Source: Haemaphysalis longicornis | Taxonomy: Eukaryota > Arthropoda > Arachnida > Ixodida > Ixodidae | NCBI GenBank assembly: GCA_013339765.2 | Contig: CM023457.1 | Location: 56,507,745-56,571,744 of the forward strand | DNA length: 64,000 nucleotides | Direction of reading: 5' to 3' | In this document: positions 1 through 11,589 of the stretch, in pieces | Layout: every line of letters begins with the position of its first letter | How positions within the stretch are numbered: position 1 is the stretch's first letter | Position numbers and translations under genes: made by a program | Notes under the pieces: generated by a model | What the model saw: only the letters and a program-made list of their open reading frames with translations | What the model was told of the DNA's origin: nothing | Databases searched by the model: none

Positions 1-111
1 TCATGGCACGGGCCATCTAATTCCCTTTTTGTTACTGTGGGACTTGTAATGCCGCGTCGAGGGGTTGCCGCTAGCGTTTTTTGTATTTTAGGGTGAAAAC
101 AATTTTCAAGT

Positions 112-262
112 ATTTTAGATGCGAACGCATCTCATTCACTCGCCTTGTCCCTGCATCCATTCGGTGTTGTCGGCGTCACCTCTCCCCCATTCTCCTCGCC
201 ACGCCAGCTGCGCTCTCCGCCGCTCACCCCCTCTCCTCTCTGATAGCGAACACTCTCTCGCG
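112..262 (+). repeat. Fragment of the AGATGCGAA-headed repeat family
   Basis: The stretch begins with TTTTAGATGCGAACGCATCT, whose AGATGCG/CGCATCT ends pair as a small palindrome, and continues as C-rich DNA. The same head, TTTTAGATGC followed by an A-rich base pair and a GCATCT-like half, occurs at 39763 (plus) and at 22780 (minus, nested in a SINE). All three follow a run of T. The right boundary is not clear; I stop before the pentanucleotide tract. Confidence 0.4.
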
Positions 263-264
263 AG

Positions 265-352
265 GGGCATTGGATTGGATTGGCTTGGCTTGGCTTGGCT
301 TGGCTTGTATTTGGATTGGATTGGATTAAAGTGGATTGTGTTGGATTGTGTT
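265..352 (+). repeat. (GGATT)n/(GGCTT)n pentanucleotide tract
   Basis: Imperfect tandem pentamers: GGATT twice, GGCTT five times, GGATT again, then degenerate GGATTGTGTT units. Three reading frames stay open across it only because of the simple composition; the Trp/Leu/Gly-rich translations are not proteins. Confidence 0.9.
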
Positions 353-569
353 GCGTCATAGCCGCTGCAGACGCACTGGCGCCGGCGCGTCCCTTCACCG
401 TTATGCGCGCTATAAAACGCGGTGCCCTGCGCCGCTCCGCTCCATCGTTCCAGCGCCGTTCCTCCGCTGTCCAACGCTGCAACGTGAACCCCCTATGCGT
501 CGCCATCATACATAGGGGTTCCCGGGAGGGGAGGTGGGAGTTTTTTGTTATTTGCTTCACCTAAAATCT

Positions 570-870
570 GAGCGCTATGTACTATTTTTAAACGAACACT
601 GCAAATATCACTTATTTATTGTTCCTTTGTCTCAATTATGCCTAATATTGTCTTCTTTCTCAACATATTTTACAAGTATGAACATTGCCACCCGATTTCG
701 TAGTTTCGCAAACTTTTGCCGGTGTAACCGTCTCGTTCGGATTTCTTTTAACTTTTGGCCAGATCACTGAATCGACGGACTGATAGACAGATAGACAGGC
801 CAAACTTGTTGCATTTAGAGAAAGAAAGAAAGAAAGCTCAAGAAAGACTATCGTCTTTAAAAAGCGACAG
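570..870 (-). repeat. (GTCT)-bearing dispersed repeat, copy 1
   Basis: On the minus strand this reads TAAAGACGATAGTCTTTCTT, a short CT-rich run, CTGTCTATCTGTCTATC, a GATTCA...CTGGCCAAA block, then GTTCATACTTGT and AAATAAGTGATATTTG. The same ordered blocks are found in the copies at 11590-12150 (minus), 40540-41145 (plus) and 48225-48890 (plus). This is the most diverged copy and has only a few GTCT units. No protein is visible. It could be a non-autonomous DNA element or a SINE without a tRNA head. Confidence 0.65.
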
Positions 871-1880
871 CCCCAACCAGACAAAACTCTGCGTTCTAAG
901 TGACAGAAACGTTGACGGCCGCTCGGTGTTCCGTCGATGGTGTGGAGTAGGTACAGGGTTTAAAAAAAATAAAAGCGCAAGAAAGAGTCCCAGAGCAGAC
1001 CCTGCGAGACTTCCTTCACTTCTGAAGTTATCCGGAAACCACAAGCCCGCACTTGATCTGCGAGCTGAGAGAGAAAGATGGAAAGTGAGGGGAAAAAAGA
1101 TAAATATATACTCACTTCTATGCAGAACACCATTCCACTTGGCATGTGCTGTTTTTGTGGGGAGTTTTGAAACCGATAATCACAGCGCCGAGCCTTGGAG
1201 TGGCCATGAACGAGACAGAATTTAAGATTTTATCCCACACCATCATAGTGTATCCCGGACGGAGCGACCGCAAATATGCATGGGCATATAGACAAAGCTA
1301 AGCGGTATGCCTAGAAAGCTTTTTCGGGCCAGTAGTGGAAGTGTAAAGAACGCAATAAAATAAGGTATGCGGAGTCTCTCATATCCGCAAGCAGTGCAGC
1401 GGTGGCTGGGGAAAAAAAGAGAATCGAGTTAGTCCTAGCCTTCGGAGAGGCACTCAGCGAATCGAGCCTGTATATGCAAAATTTGGCTTTAGGACGAACG
1501 GTTTTGAATTTTAAATCTGGGCTTGAGAACGTATTTTGAAAATAGGAGGTGCGTTTCTGCATCTAAGAGAGAGCGTGAAAGTGGAAAGAGGGTAAATTGG
1601 GTCAAAATGCAACTGGGCGGAGAACAGTGTTTGCCACGATAGACAAAAGGAAAGGTCTTGAAAAGTAAAAAAAAAAAAGGATCAAAGGAAAGAGCGAGGG
1701 GGCGAGGAATCAAACTGGAAGTAAAGACGCGTGAACCATCATACTAATGCCCAAGCAGTACATTATCGGTCCCGAGAAAATCAGGACTCAACGCTGTAGG
1801 TGGCGACTGTCGGCATTCGGTGGTGCCATAAAATCCCATTGGCTGACACGTCAGCACCCCACCGTCAATTCTCTTCCCAC
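871..1880. other. No recognisable feature
   Basis: A 1-kb stretch with short A-rich runs near 963, 1085 and 1668 and no open frame with a recognisable motif. The 156-codon frame ending at 1225 shows no domain, and its beginning lies in the copy-1 repeat. Confidence 0.5.
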
Positions 1881-1884
1881 TAGG

Positions 1885-2140
1885 TGCCAACGTGGTTATG
1901 CCTCGGCCTGACAACCTGATATTGGCGGCGACGCGTCATGTGGCTGCGAATGTGGGTATGCGGCGGCCTAACGTCCGCACTGAGTATGCGGCCACACGTA
2001 GGCCGCACCGACGGTAGGCCTGCGTTAGGCCTAACGTCGGCTACTGACACCCGAAGATTGACGTACAATACGTTTGATGTTGCTTGAACGTCGTTAGGCG
2101 TAGCATTAAAGAGGCCTACTGCAAAAGCTTAACGTAGCCA
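1885..2140. repeat. Cluster of AGGCC / CTAACGT motifs
   Basis: GGCCTAACGTC occurs twice (near 1965 and 2030), with GTAGGCCGCAC, GTAGGCCTGCG, TTAGGCC, GTTAGGCGTAG and GAGGCCTAC packed between and after them in both orientations. It looks like a degraded short-period or palindromic repeat. No coding potential is seen. Confidence 0.45.
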
Positions 2141-2588
2141 CGCAGGTGGATTAGCCACTGACGATGACAGCTGCCGTCTGAAGCTTATGACCGATTTCAA
2201 TGTACGTACCATAGGGTGAAAAAACGAGGCTAAAATATACCTTTGTCTTATTCCTTACTTAGAGCCATTACAAACATTCTCTAAGTGCGGTGCTATCTAA
2301 GAAACGCAGAAATTCTGTCGCCTCCTTGGAGCCAATGTCTCAAGATTCATCCCACCATGAAAACACCCACCAGTCAAATAGGCTGAGCTAGGATGAAAAC
2401 TCACCCCTTTCAGTAGTGAATTGCTGTCGCGGAAACGAGTGTGTTCTCCCTCGCTCTTCAGTACGAAAGGCGTAAACTTTTGCGCGCGCTTTAAGTCAGG
2501 AGAGCGAGGGAAATGAGTATATAGGCTCCAGACGGTAGGCAAATGCGGTGGGTCACGCGTCGTCACACGAAAAAGGCGATGCTAGCGC

Positions 2589-2769
2589 CACTTGCCATTA
2601 GTCAAGTCACAAACCCAGTGGGATCGCAAACTGTTGGCTGCAGCTGTTCATCTCGAGCGAACAGTTCGCGATCCCCCCGGGTTTGTGACTTGACTAATGG
2701 CAAGTGGCCATTAGTCAAGTCACAAACCCGGGGGGATCGCAAACTGTTCGCTCGAGATGAACAGCTGCA
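2589..2769. repeat. Triple alternating inverted repeat at LINE 5' edge
   Basis: A 62-bp block at 2708-2769 is repeated as an essentially perfect inverted copy at 2639-2700, with a 7-base spacer. A third, partial and slightly diverged copy in the original orientation sits at 2589-2635. The rightmost copy runs directly into the LINE, so the array is an inverted duplication of the element's own 5' sequence. Any transcript across it could form strong hairpins. Confidence 0.9.
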
Positions 2770-2956
2770 AGCTAGCTCTTTCGGAGCAGAAAGCCGAGTA
2801 CTCCAGCCTACATGAGGCTGTTCTAGCCAACTTTTCTACTTTCCATCCCAATCTTGAGGAGCTAAGAGCGCAAATGCAGTCTTGGGTTCACCAAATAGGT
2901 GCCCGTATAAATGCTTCCACCGCATCCTCAGCTGCCACTGATATATAATCCCGTCT

Positions 2957-3735
2957 ATGGCCAGCACTAAGAAACTTTAAGAATCTGGCAGTGGAATGGC
3001 AGGCGCTACAGCAAGAAAAGGCACAATCTGCAAATGCTCGTCGCCTGCATGGAAACTCCCCCTTCAGTCATAGCCGTACAGGAAGCAGGAGCTACAACTA
3101 AGCTCCAGGGTCACAGGGCTTTTCAATGTCCGGCTAATCCTCATACACGATTCTTGTCAAAAGAAACATCCCGTCCGAACGATCTCAATTTGGTATCATT
3201 GATATTCCGCATGCTCTAATTGTCCTCTATCCTGTGCAACGTAATGCCTCCAGGCTATCATTCTCAATGTATATAGCAATCCCAAAAGCCATTGGGCATA
3301 ACTTTAACAGGCACTTTTCCCTCGCTATACAGGCTGCTCAACATCATGCTCTTCTCATAGTGGGCGACTTCAATGCGCCTCACAATGCATGGGGTTACTC
3401 CAGGTGCACCAAAAAAGGTCGTCTTCTATGGGAATGCATTCAGGCACTTCGACTCCCAGTCCAGTCAGACCCATCAATACCGACTAGAATTGGCAACAGC
3501 GTTCAAAAAGACTCCACGCTGGACCTCACCCTCACCCATAGAATACATAACGTCCGCTGGAGCTGTTCTAACTCATCATTGGGTAGTGATCACTTCATTA
3601 TTCAAACAGACATCTCCTTGGCCCATTCCATCAAAACCGCGACCCAGACATACCCAGATAACAAATTGGGGTGATTTCCGCCGCGCCCGCGCTAACTACT
3701 CCCAACCAGAAATTCAGACTGGCGCTTTCCAGGAC
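2957..3735 (+). pseudogene. LINE endonuclease domain (APE type), frameshifted
   Basis: The domain would nick the target DNA to prime reverse transcription. Visible pieces are VIAVQEAG (near 3052), the catalytic GDFNAPHNAWGY (3363-3398), a DSTLDLT block (about 3512-3532) and the terminal SDHF (about 3585-3596). These are the usual acid, Asn and SDH residues of exo-endo-phos domains. The first part lies in frame 1 (3034-3219), the larger part in frame 3 (3234-3674) and the next in frame 2 (3671-3883). No functional protein can be read through. Confidence 0.9.
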
Positions 3736-3889
3736 TGGGTCGGGGCCGATAGTTACCGATGCGCACCTCAATAACCACCAATTAGACCCTGAAATTCCGT
3801 CCGACATAGTGGACTCCCGGCTACTTCACCTGTGGGAGGCCTTCAAGGGCATACAGCAACCGATGGCGAAAAAACAAACGTAATCGTAA

Positions 3890-5110
3890 GCTCCGCCGAA
3901 AAATGGCAGAAGTGAGCCTACAAATTGAATCCCATGCTGATCATTTGGCACAGAATCAGTGGGGTCAACTGTGTGACCAGATGAAAGGCCACTTGAGCAT
4001 GAAACGCCACGTGGTCTATTCTTAGACATCTTTTAGACCGCGAAAGATCAAAGACCTTCCCAATTAATAGGCTCACTGCTATTGCTCACAATTTCCCGGG
4101 CACGAACCAACAGCTCATCGACGCGGCCAAGTCTTTGTAAATACCCAAGGGGGAGAAACTGGATCTACCTCTCTTCAAAGGAACGGCCAGCGCTGAACTT
4201 GACGCTGATATCACGGAGACGGAAGTAAGAGCTCCTCTACTCCACATCCGCCCAGGGTCAGCTCCGGGACCAGACGGAATTACTAACAAACTGTTACGTA
4301 CTTGGACGATCCCTCAATCTCGACTATCACCAAGTTTTTTAATCATTTTTGGACATCAAGTACCCTACCCCAGTCGTGGAAGCACGCAAAAATCTCTCTC
4401 ATCCCCAAACCAGGAAAACCTCTCAGCATGGACCACCTCAGGCCGATATCACTTACGTCGTGCATCGGTAAAGTTCTTGAGCACATAATCCATGCACGGC
4501 TAATGAAACATCTCACCTCCATCAATGCCTTCCCTCATTCAATGATTGGCTTTCGCTCTGGATTGTCAACTCATGATGTTCACCTTCAATTATTTCACGA
4601 AGTCATCACTCCAGCATCTAAAGTGGACACGGCTGCCATTCTTGCATTGGACCTCACGAAGGCCTTTGACCGGGTTTCCAATGCGGCTATTATACAGGGA
4701 CTAACTGCTGTATCCCCGGGAGAACGCATCTACAACTATGTGCGAAGCTTCCTCACATCACGCACAGCGGTTATTAAGGTTGGAAACATAATCTCGGACC
4801 CCATCAATACTCCCTCTATTGGCACACCTCAGGGCGCCGTTCTCTCCCCTCTACTCTTTAATCTTGCAATTCTCAACATCCCCCAGAGGCTTGAGAAAAT
4901 TCCTCGCCTTAAATTCAGTCTTTACGCGGACGACATCACTCTCTGGATGTCTGGAGGCAGCGATGCAACAGATAGAGGAAACTTTACAAACTGGAGCACA
5001 AATTGTCATCGAGGAAGCGCGCGCAGCCGGACTTGACTGCTCCCATACTAAATCTGAACTCCTTCTTTTACGGCACAAAGCAGCTCCAAGTCCGTCTCGG
5101 ATATAGAAAT
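3890..5110 (+). pseudogene. LINE reverse transcriptase domain, frameshifted
   Basis: Reads by motif as a LINE reverse transcriptase. A TWSILRHLLDRE-like thumb-side block (about 4010-4045) comes first, then PGSAPGPDGIT (about 4255-4285). The longest open part, 4302-5036, carries HLRPISLTSCIGKVLE, motif A ALDLTKAFDRV (about 4645-4677), GTPQGAVLSPLLFN (4821-4862) and the catalytic YADD (4923-4934). A frameshift after YADDITLW moves the frame to 4819-5106. The length and order are normal for an I-type ORF2. Confidence 0.93.
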
Positions 5111-5339
5111 TACAATTGGTGACATCACTGTCCCGGTGGTAACAGCATACGTAGACTCGGTCTTCTAATCCAGCGTAATCGGGCTAACACTCAGTACATT
5201 TCACAATTCTCTTCGCACGTGAATCAAACAATCGGCCTCATTAGACGCATAACCGCCCGGAACAGAGGGCTTAAGGAGGAAGACAGAGTGCGGCTGGTGC
5301 AGGCTTTTGTCGTAAGCCGCATCACATACTCACTGCCTT

Positions 5340-6423
5340 TCCTTCAGGTCACATCCCACTGAAATGAAGAAAATTAATTGTCTCATCAGGAAAGCCTACA
5401 AGGCTGCATTACAGTCCCCTTGTACACTTCCACTGCCCAGACTTCAGAGCTTGGGAATTCACAACCTCGCGAGGAGCTGGTGGAGGCCCATCGCATAGGT
5501 CAGCTGCAAAGGCTATCAGGCACCTCTACTGGACGGCACATTCTGGGAAAACTCGGCTTACGAGCTCCGCTAATCACCGACAGCAAGCTTCAAATCCCCC
5601 CAAATATCCATTCTAATATACTGGTTAAACCCACTCCCCGCGCAATATGCACCCAATTTACCACAGGGGGCGGCGGGAGCAAAGGGTGCGCGCGCTCAAT
5701 AAGCTGACTCCCCGTCCGACCGTCCGCACCATCAATCCTGCAACGGCGAAGGAGGCGGCAATAGCGCTTGCCTTAACGCACCGGTCGACTCCCACATTTG
5801 TGATCTCCGATTCGAAAACGGCCATTCAAAATTTCGCCAAGGGGCTCGTATCCCCCACAGGCACTCAAAAGTCTCTCTCAAAATCCCCCCCTCCACGTCA
5901 GCAGAACTGATCTGGACCCCTGCTCACGCCGGGCAAGGAGGTAATGAGGCGGCACATTCTGCTGCTCGAGGGTTCACTTTCCGAGCCGGCCCCAACCTCG
6001 TCCCCTCGCACGGTGCCGATTAGCTAGAGATAGCCTACTCAGCTATCACGACATAGCCACACATTTCCGCCTCGCCCGCCGTGTAATATCCCCCTGCTTA
6101 CGTCAGTCTCGACAACGTGCAAGAACGCACGCGGCGCCTTCTGCAGACAGGCAGCCTCCCCTGTCGCGCGCTGCTCCATCGCATTCATCCGTCCTTATTT
6201 CCCTCCCCGAACTGCCCATCATGCGGCATTCCCACCACCTTATCCCACACCATGTGGGCTTGTCCCAATGATCTTTTTCCCTCCATCACCTGCGACGAGC
6301 ACTGGAGAGGGCGCTGGGCAGCTCTGATCCGGAGGTTCAAGCCTCCCTGACGAATCGGGCTGCCATTGTCGCCGCCAGGCTAAAGCAGCGGCCACCACGT
6401 CCCCGCAACAGAGCTTGGCTAAA
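5340..6423 (+). pseudogene. LINE ORF2 C-terminus: RNase H and Cys/His motif
   Basis: After a connection region (KINCLIRKAYKAAL near 5368, RPL-like LGIHNLARS near 5450), RNase H is recognisable as KEAAIALALTH (about 5752-5784), ISDSKTAIQN (about 5803-5832) and IWTPAHAGQGGNEAAH (about 5910-5957). The SYHDIATHFRLARR block (about 6035-6080) precedes a terminal CPSCG-X-H-X-C motif (6212-6267). The first acidic strand of RNase H is not found and may be lost. At least three frames are used. The last codons run into the CTC tail. Confidence 0.88.
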
Positions 6424-6449
6424 TAAAGTTTACCTCCTCCTCCTCCTCC

Positions 6450-7480
6450 AAGCTGTTCGCAGCTACCGATAACCTTTATTTCGCAATTGTCGTGGAAAAG
6501 GACCGCAGCGGAACCGCGTGTGGTGCATGCAATTTCCAGAAGAATGCCTCGTCAGCGGCTTGAAGACAGCGGGTGCCACGTAATGCTCGACTGACCAAAA
6601 TGCGGTCCTGCATATTGCATTGCTTATCGTCTATTCCCTTGACCGCCTCCTCGGTTGTCGCGCCCTCCTCAGCAGACTAAATTGCTGCCGCACGAAAAGA
6701 AAGATTTTCCACGACTTAGAGAAGAGAAAGTGAACGAACGATACAGCAAAACCAACAAAAGAAACAGCAACTCCAAATGTCTTTGAGTGGGTGAAGGCGG
6801 ACTCAAATACATCATTTCCGGTGCGTAGACACCGAGGCAGCACTGTTCCCAGCCACGACGACTGAGAACATCTTCGCTCTCATGAATTTAAAGCGACAGG
6901 AAGATGGCGTAGGTTTTTTGAGGCTAGTTCCCTCGAATGAGCTGCTATTGCAGCGTATCAAGGAGCTTGTTGTCCGAGAAGAAAAGCAGAAGCACTTATG
7001 TGCACATACAGAGTCCTGGTTAGATGTATCGGGCCCTCGTACAGCGCAGACAAAAATGCCAAGGGGGAGTGTGATCTCTCCGCGTTTTGACTTGGGCCGT
7101 GGACGTATTCGTACCAGGTTGCTTTGGTGAAACGCGTATATGCAACGGCGTGCGCTTGTAGCTTTGTTTATGTACGAACATAGGAGAGAATAGATAAAGA
7201 AGAAGAAAACGATAAATTATATGAAGCGGGTAGAATACTTGTGCAACCGGGCCATGGATGTTTTTAAATAAATATCTGGTTTAATTTAAATGAATGCACA
7301 TTTACGCACGGCCGAGTATATGACGAGAAATAGATGTTTACTTCTCGCAGAAATTCAAAAAATATTCCCAATACCTTTACGGATATTAAATATACAGTAC
7401 TGAAGGACCTAGTTGGGTAACTTCTCGAGGTCGAGTAAGCTTCTGCAAAAAAATGACATCCGGGACAAGAGAGAATGTTT
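6450..7480. other. No recognisable feature
   Basis: AT-rich in its second half (from about 7130). Open frames of 70-82 codons at 6631-6843 (minus) and 6882-7130 (plus) show no motif. I see no repeat match within the window. Confidence 0.5.
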
Positions 7481-7482
7481 GT

Positions 7483-7532
<50 letters not shown>
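7481..7532. repeat. (TTTA)n microsatellite
   Basis: About thirteen consecutive TTTA units with no interruption, ending in TTTTTAG. Confidence 0.97.
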
Positions 7533-7535
<3 letters not shown>

Positions 7536-8055
7536 GTTTATGAGGAAGCTGCAGCCGCATGATAAACTTTGAACAGGATGTCAAATATTATTTTCCAGTT
7601 CATGAAACTGAGCAGCTCTGGTAGCCACCAGGAACACGAAGTTCGTATTCGCGGACCCCAGCCGCTTCAATTAACTGTTTTCGGCAAATCTCTCCATTGA
7701 CATGCGTTCATATTTGCGTAAAAACCGCTTCACCAGTCCATCTGATCACCTGGTTATTAGTGGTCGTCTGTCCTCAATAAACAAATTTTACCGTTACGTT
7801 CGGGCTAATCCACTGATCCCAAACGCCATACTCCCGTCACGCTGATCTTTTTGTTTTTTTTTACATTTACCACTTGTCCTAATTTCTCTCCTAGTAAAGC
7901 CCACTCAGTAATCTGAGCTCGCCGTGTAACTCCCCTTCAAACTCAAGGGTTTGTAGGTACAAGTAGAATTTAAGTAGAGGGCCTATTCACTGTCGACAAT
8001 TGAACATGAGGGAACGGATAACCGCGCGAGATGTGACCATCGCTTGTGGCCTGAA

Positions 8056-8406
8056 TGTCCAACGAGACGAAAGATCCAACGAGCCGAAAGGTCCAATTCG
8101 CAACGTGATCGGCGAGAAGAAAGATCCAACGAGACAGAAGGTCCAATCGAGCCTGAATGTCCAACGAGACAAAAGATCCAACGAGACGTAAGGTCCAATC
8201 GAACCTGATTGATCCAACGAGACGAAGGATCCAACGAGACGAAATGTCCAATCGAGCCTGATTATCCAACGAGACGAAGGATCCAACGAGACGAAATGTC
8301 CAATCGAGCCTGAATGTCCAATCGAGACGAAAGATCGACCGAGTCTGAATGTCCAATCGAGCCTAAATGTCCAACGAGATCAAAGGTCCACTGAGACGAA
8401 GGGTCC
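8056..8406. repeat. Minisatellite with 17/17/18-bp nested units
   Basis: The basic unit is TCCAACGAGACGAAAGA (17 bp), followed by a near-identical 17-mer and an 18-mer TCCAATCGAGCCTGAATG, giving a higher-order period of about 52 bp. Six to seven higher-order units are recognisable, with losses in the middle and one diverged stretch near 8100-8120. The minus strand stays open in two frames and yields repetitive RLVGSFVSLD-like peptides; these are products of the repeat, not a protein. Confidence 0.95.
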
Positions 8407-9407
8407 TACAATACTAAGGCCCCACTCCTCCGTAGAAAGATTTCTAGGGTCAGTTGGCAAAGAGCACGGCCTTCCAGTGCCGAGACGCAGGCCGGTGCTG
8501 CCGCCGACCAGGCCATGGCGCTGCGGTAGCGTTGAGATCGGTCTCGGCGCGTCGTCTGCTACTCCTTGCTTTGAAAGGCACCTCTGAACGAACCACCACA
8601 CACCGTCAACATTCTTCTTTGAAATGCAACATCCAACTTCGCTCTAATGGTACGCTGTAGTGACAGGAGCTTTACATTTTTATAGACATTATGACGAGAA
8701 ACAAGCTGTACTTAAGATGTGAAAAAAGCCAGGCAAACGCTGCACAGTGCGCTTGCGTACAGCTGCTTCCCTTCCAACGGCCGTTTATTTTTCCCCAGTA
8801 CGGGATCCCTTATAGCTCAATAATATTTCAAGCATGCCGAACACATCTTACGCGACTAAAATGCGCGAAAGCCTGCAATAGTCAACCACCTGCTTGGAAT
8901 GAAGAAAAGATGCCATGTCATTTTTATTTATGCTGTCGAAGCCAATGCAGTAGGTCTACAACCCCAACAATACTGATCAAGCGAACCGAGTGCAAACAAA
9001 GTGCTGCAACAGTAGTTGGCTTTATTAATAACAAAGACAAACTAATTATTAAACACACGTTTTTCAAACGTTTTTAAACTCCAGGTATAAATTTCTTTTA
9101 ACCTTTTTCAGGTATAAATGTGGTTTCATAGAACAAATAAACGTTTTGCTCGGGATGAGAATGTTTGCCATGCTAGTCTTTTTTGTTGGTTGTGAATCTT
9201 ATGGACTGTCTATTAAGGTCCCAGAAACCTTCATTTATCTTCTCGTAGCTCGGCTATTACCGTTATTTTAAGCGTTTAGCCAGATAGTTTTTCGTTGAGC
9301 GATCGTTTATTGCTGTTTTCCTAACTTTTCTGGCGTACATTTTTCCTGCTCGTTTCTCTTTGCAGTCTGCAGATAAACAACCATTTCCCAGTTTTGACTA
9401 GTCAGAT
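8407..9407. other. No recognisable feature
   Basis: Includes a 128-codon frame (8691-9077) with no signal peptide or family motif. AATAAA at 9137 has no supporting gene upstream. Confidence 0.45.
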
Positions 9408-9760
9408 TGATTGATTGATTAAAGTGATTAAAATACTGGCCATCCTAAATTTAATTGAGGGCGGACACAAAGACGAAAGACGAAGCACAAGTGCTGACAC
9501 TACAATTGAATTTTTATTACGCCTCGCGTTGTACATTTTTACCCTCCTCTAGCCACGTGGTCCAGGAGCAATAGTGCGCAGAAATAGTTTTTCTTTATCG
9601 GTTATCGCAACCGACGCAGTACTGACACAATCGTCGACGCCCTCTTCAATTTTCATTGCTTTTATGATTTCGCGCGCAAGCCTATTGTTGTTTTTATGCA
9701 TTGTAATGACGCAATAGAAGTCCACTTCCCACTTGGGGCATTCTGAGAAAATGTACTGGA
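9408..9760 (-). mobile_element. Penelope-like element, C-terminal remnant
   Basis: On the minus strand a frame reads ECPKWEVDFYCVITMHKNNN, then RLAREIIKAM, then DDCVSTASVAITDKEKLFL. This ordered REI-x-A ... CVS-x-x-S-x-x-L ... EKE-x-x-FL pattern is the end of the GIY-YIG endonuclease region of Penelope-like elements, as I recall the family. The sequence then runs through a CGTCTTTCGTCTTTGTGTCC stretch to a short (TCAA)n tail at 9408-9420. The upstream reverse transcriptase is not visible. The family call rests on one motif block. Confidence 0.5.
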
Positions 9761-11147
9761 CACAACGCAGTCCCCGTAATCTGTTGCCGGATTCTTTTCA
9801 CTTGTACCATCTTGGCCGTTGCCTCTCCCCGGATGACAGCTGCAGGCTCTCCCGCTGCCAGCATTCGCTACATCCCAGTATTTTCACAAATTACCTAAAC
9901 GTTCGTCAGTCACCTTGCATTGGAAAATTTGCCTTCCACAGCAAGTAATAATTGTAAAGGCAAGCATTCTGCGAGGTATTGCGTTTAAGGGACGCTCGCA
10001 TCGAGTATGGTGAAATAAATGAGCTGTTGACTACTAATAAAACGAAGGTTTGGGCTATTATACAATATGCTGTTTCAAACGTAGTACTTTGTATCTTGTA
10101 TGGCAATAAATTCCTGTGCGGCAATGACGCACCGGGAAAACGAATTCGGTGGGTTTCCGATGGGCACAGGACTAGTCTGAAATGGCTTTGAGCGCACAGT
10201 ACAATAACAATTCCCCTGAATTTAGACGCTAAAGGTTCTAAAAATTACAGGACGTTATTGTCATTCTTCAAAAGAAATATCTTCCAGCTGTCTGTCATGG
10301 TAGACAAGATAGAGGTGAATAGAGCCATGAGAAGCAAAGCCTCAAAGGTTGCGCAATGAGTGCCTTCGAAGTAAGTTAAGAAAGCGAGAAGAGGCATATA
10401 TACGAAACAAAAACGTTCGAACTTTAACACGACCTTCCTTGCGTCTAATAATTAAAGTACGTGGAAAGCAAGCAACGTACCACGTAACTCTGAAAGCTCG
10501 ACGACGTGGTTGGGAAAGGTCCGTGCACGGAGCTGACCAAATATCGTCTGGCCATCAACCAATTCCGTTCAAGCATGCATAGGCAAGTTCAACAAGGACA
10601 GTTCTATAAGTGGAACGCATATAAACGTTCTATGGCGGGAAAGGGTGGCTTGTTAGAAGGCGCCAGTGGACGCCTTCCTCAGCTGTCGCTACCACAGTCC
10701 GCGCAAGCCGCATGGAAACTAGCTTCGGCGTCGTCCTCGACGTCGTTGTCGACAACACGCCGAACAAACACGCCCTTGCATGTGTCCAGACGTAAGAACA
10801 TGTGTTACCGAGACGATGTGAATGCCGTCATCTGAGGGCCGGGTGGAAGTCGCGCTAACGAGCACGCTTTGCAGCCTGCAATCTGGCGCTGCCACGACGA
10901 CTACGGCCGCCCTCATCCGGATCGCCTGTCGGACTGCGACCGCGATTTGCTTACCCTCGTTATGCTCGCGAACTCAGGATAATAAGGTCTATCCAGCAGG
11001 AAACGAAAAGAAAAAAAAGGAGGTCATTTAGTGGCAAAGGTGGGCAAGAAGATAACCGAGACAGCAGGGCCCAAATAGGCCCCGGACTCCTTCCTTCAGT
11101 GATTGGCGATTCTCCAGGAGAGTGCCGCACCTTTCTTTTATAATTTA
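9761..11147. other. No recognisable feature
   Basis: Open frames up to 109 codons (10506-10835) carry no motif I know. GC rises around 10660-10940 (CGACG-rich), which could be an old CpG-rich exon or repeat; I cannot assign it. Confidence 0.4.
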
Positions 11148-11233
11148 TTTTCGTTTCTCATTATACCAACTTTACTTTGTTACCAGGTGCTTTTCGTTTC
11201 TCATTATATCACTTTACCTTTGTTACCAGGTGC
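11148..11233. repeat. 43-bp tandem duplication
   Basis: Two adjacent 43-bp units, 11148-11190 and 11191-11233, each beginning TTTTCGTTTCTCATTATA and ending TTGTTACCAGGTGC, with only a few mismatches. A recent local duplication. Confidence 0.95.
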
Positions 11234-11589
11234 TCTAGTAAAAGGAAATGACGCCACCTAAGACGAGATTCGGCACAAACTTCTCTCCTTGTTGTTTCCT
11301 TTCAGAACTTGTATATTGCAGTCCTTCCACCGGCACTACACACTGAAACCTAATAGTGCTTGCTCATTAGTCCATGACTTAGACGAGGATGTATGTTATC
11401 GTGGCAAGAGCAGAACAGCCGTATTTGCTAAAAAAAATGGCCGCGTATCTGCTCCTTTCGTTGCGATAGTTGACTGGCGCCCCTGCCGAGCAAACGGCTC
11501 CCTTCTCCCTCCCGCTCACCTCTCATGCCGTCCCTTTCCCGTCTCGTTCCTCCCAAGATGACCACGCTAGAGGTTTGCTCAAGTCAATT

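Larger units (their letters stand above)
2708..6449 (+). mobile_element. I-type LINE with RNase H, degraded
   Basis: A 3.7-kb non-LTR retrotransposon remnant in the order: short open frame (2757-2948, possibly the end of ORF1), APE-type endonuclease, reverse transcriptase, RNase H and a C-terminal Cys/His motif. It ends in AATAAAG followed by a TACCTCCTCC-type CTC repeat at 6430-6449, the tail typical of this tick family. Coding blocks jump between all three frames, so at least six frameshifts and several stops are present and the element is dead. RNase H plus APE endonuclease plus YADD points to the I group of LINEs; the exact clade needs a tree. Confidence 0.93.

Noticed and set aside
405..470. 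Core promoter at GCTATAAAACGC
   Set aside because: TATA-like motif in a CpG-rich stretch, but no linked exon or open frame with meaning downstream.
2708..6449. An intact, active LINE
   Set aside because: Coding blocks change frame at least six times and contain stops.
7970..8356. 128-codon minus-strand frame with repeated RLVGSFVSLD
   Set aside because: It is the translation of the 17/17/18-bp minisatellite.
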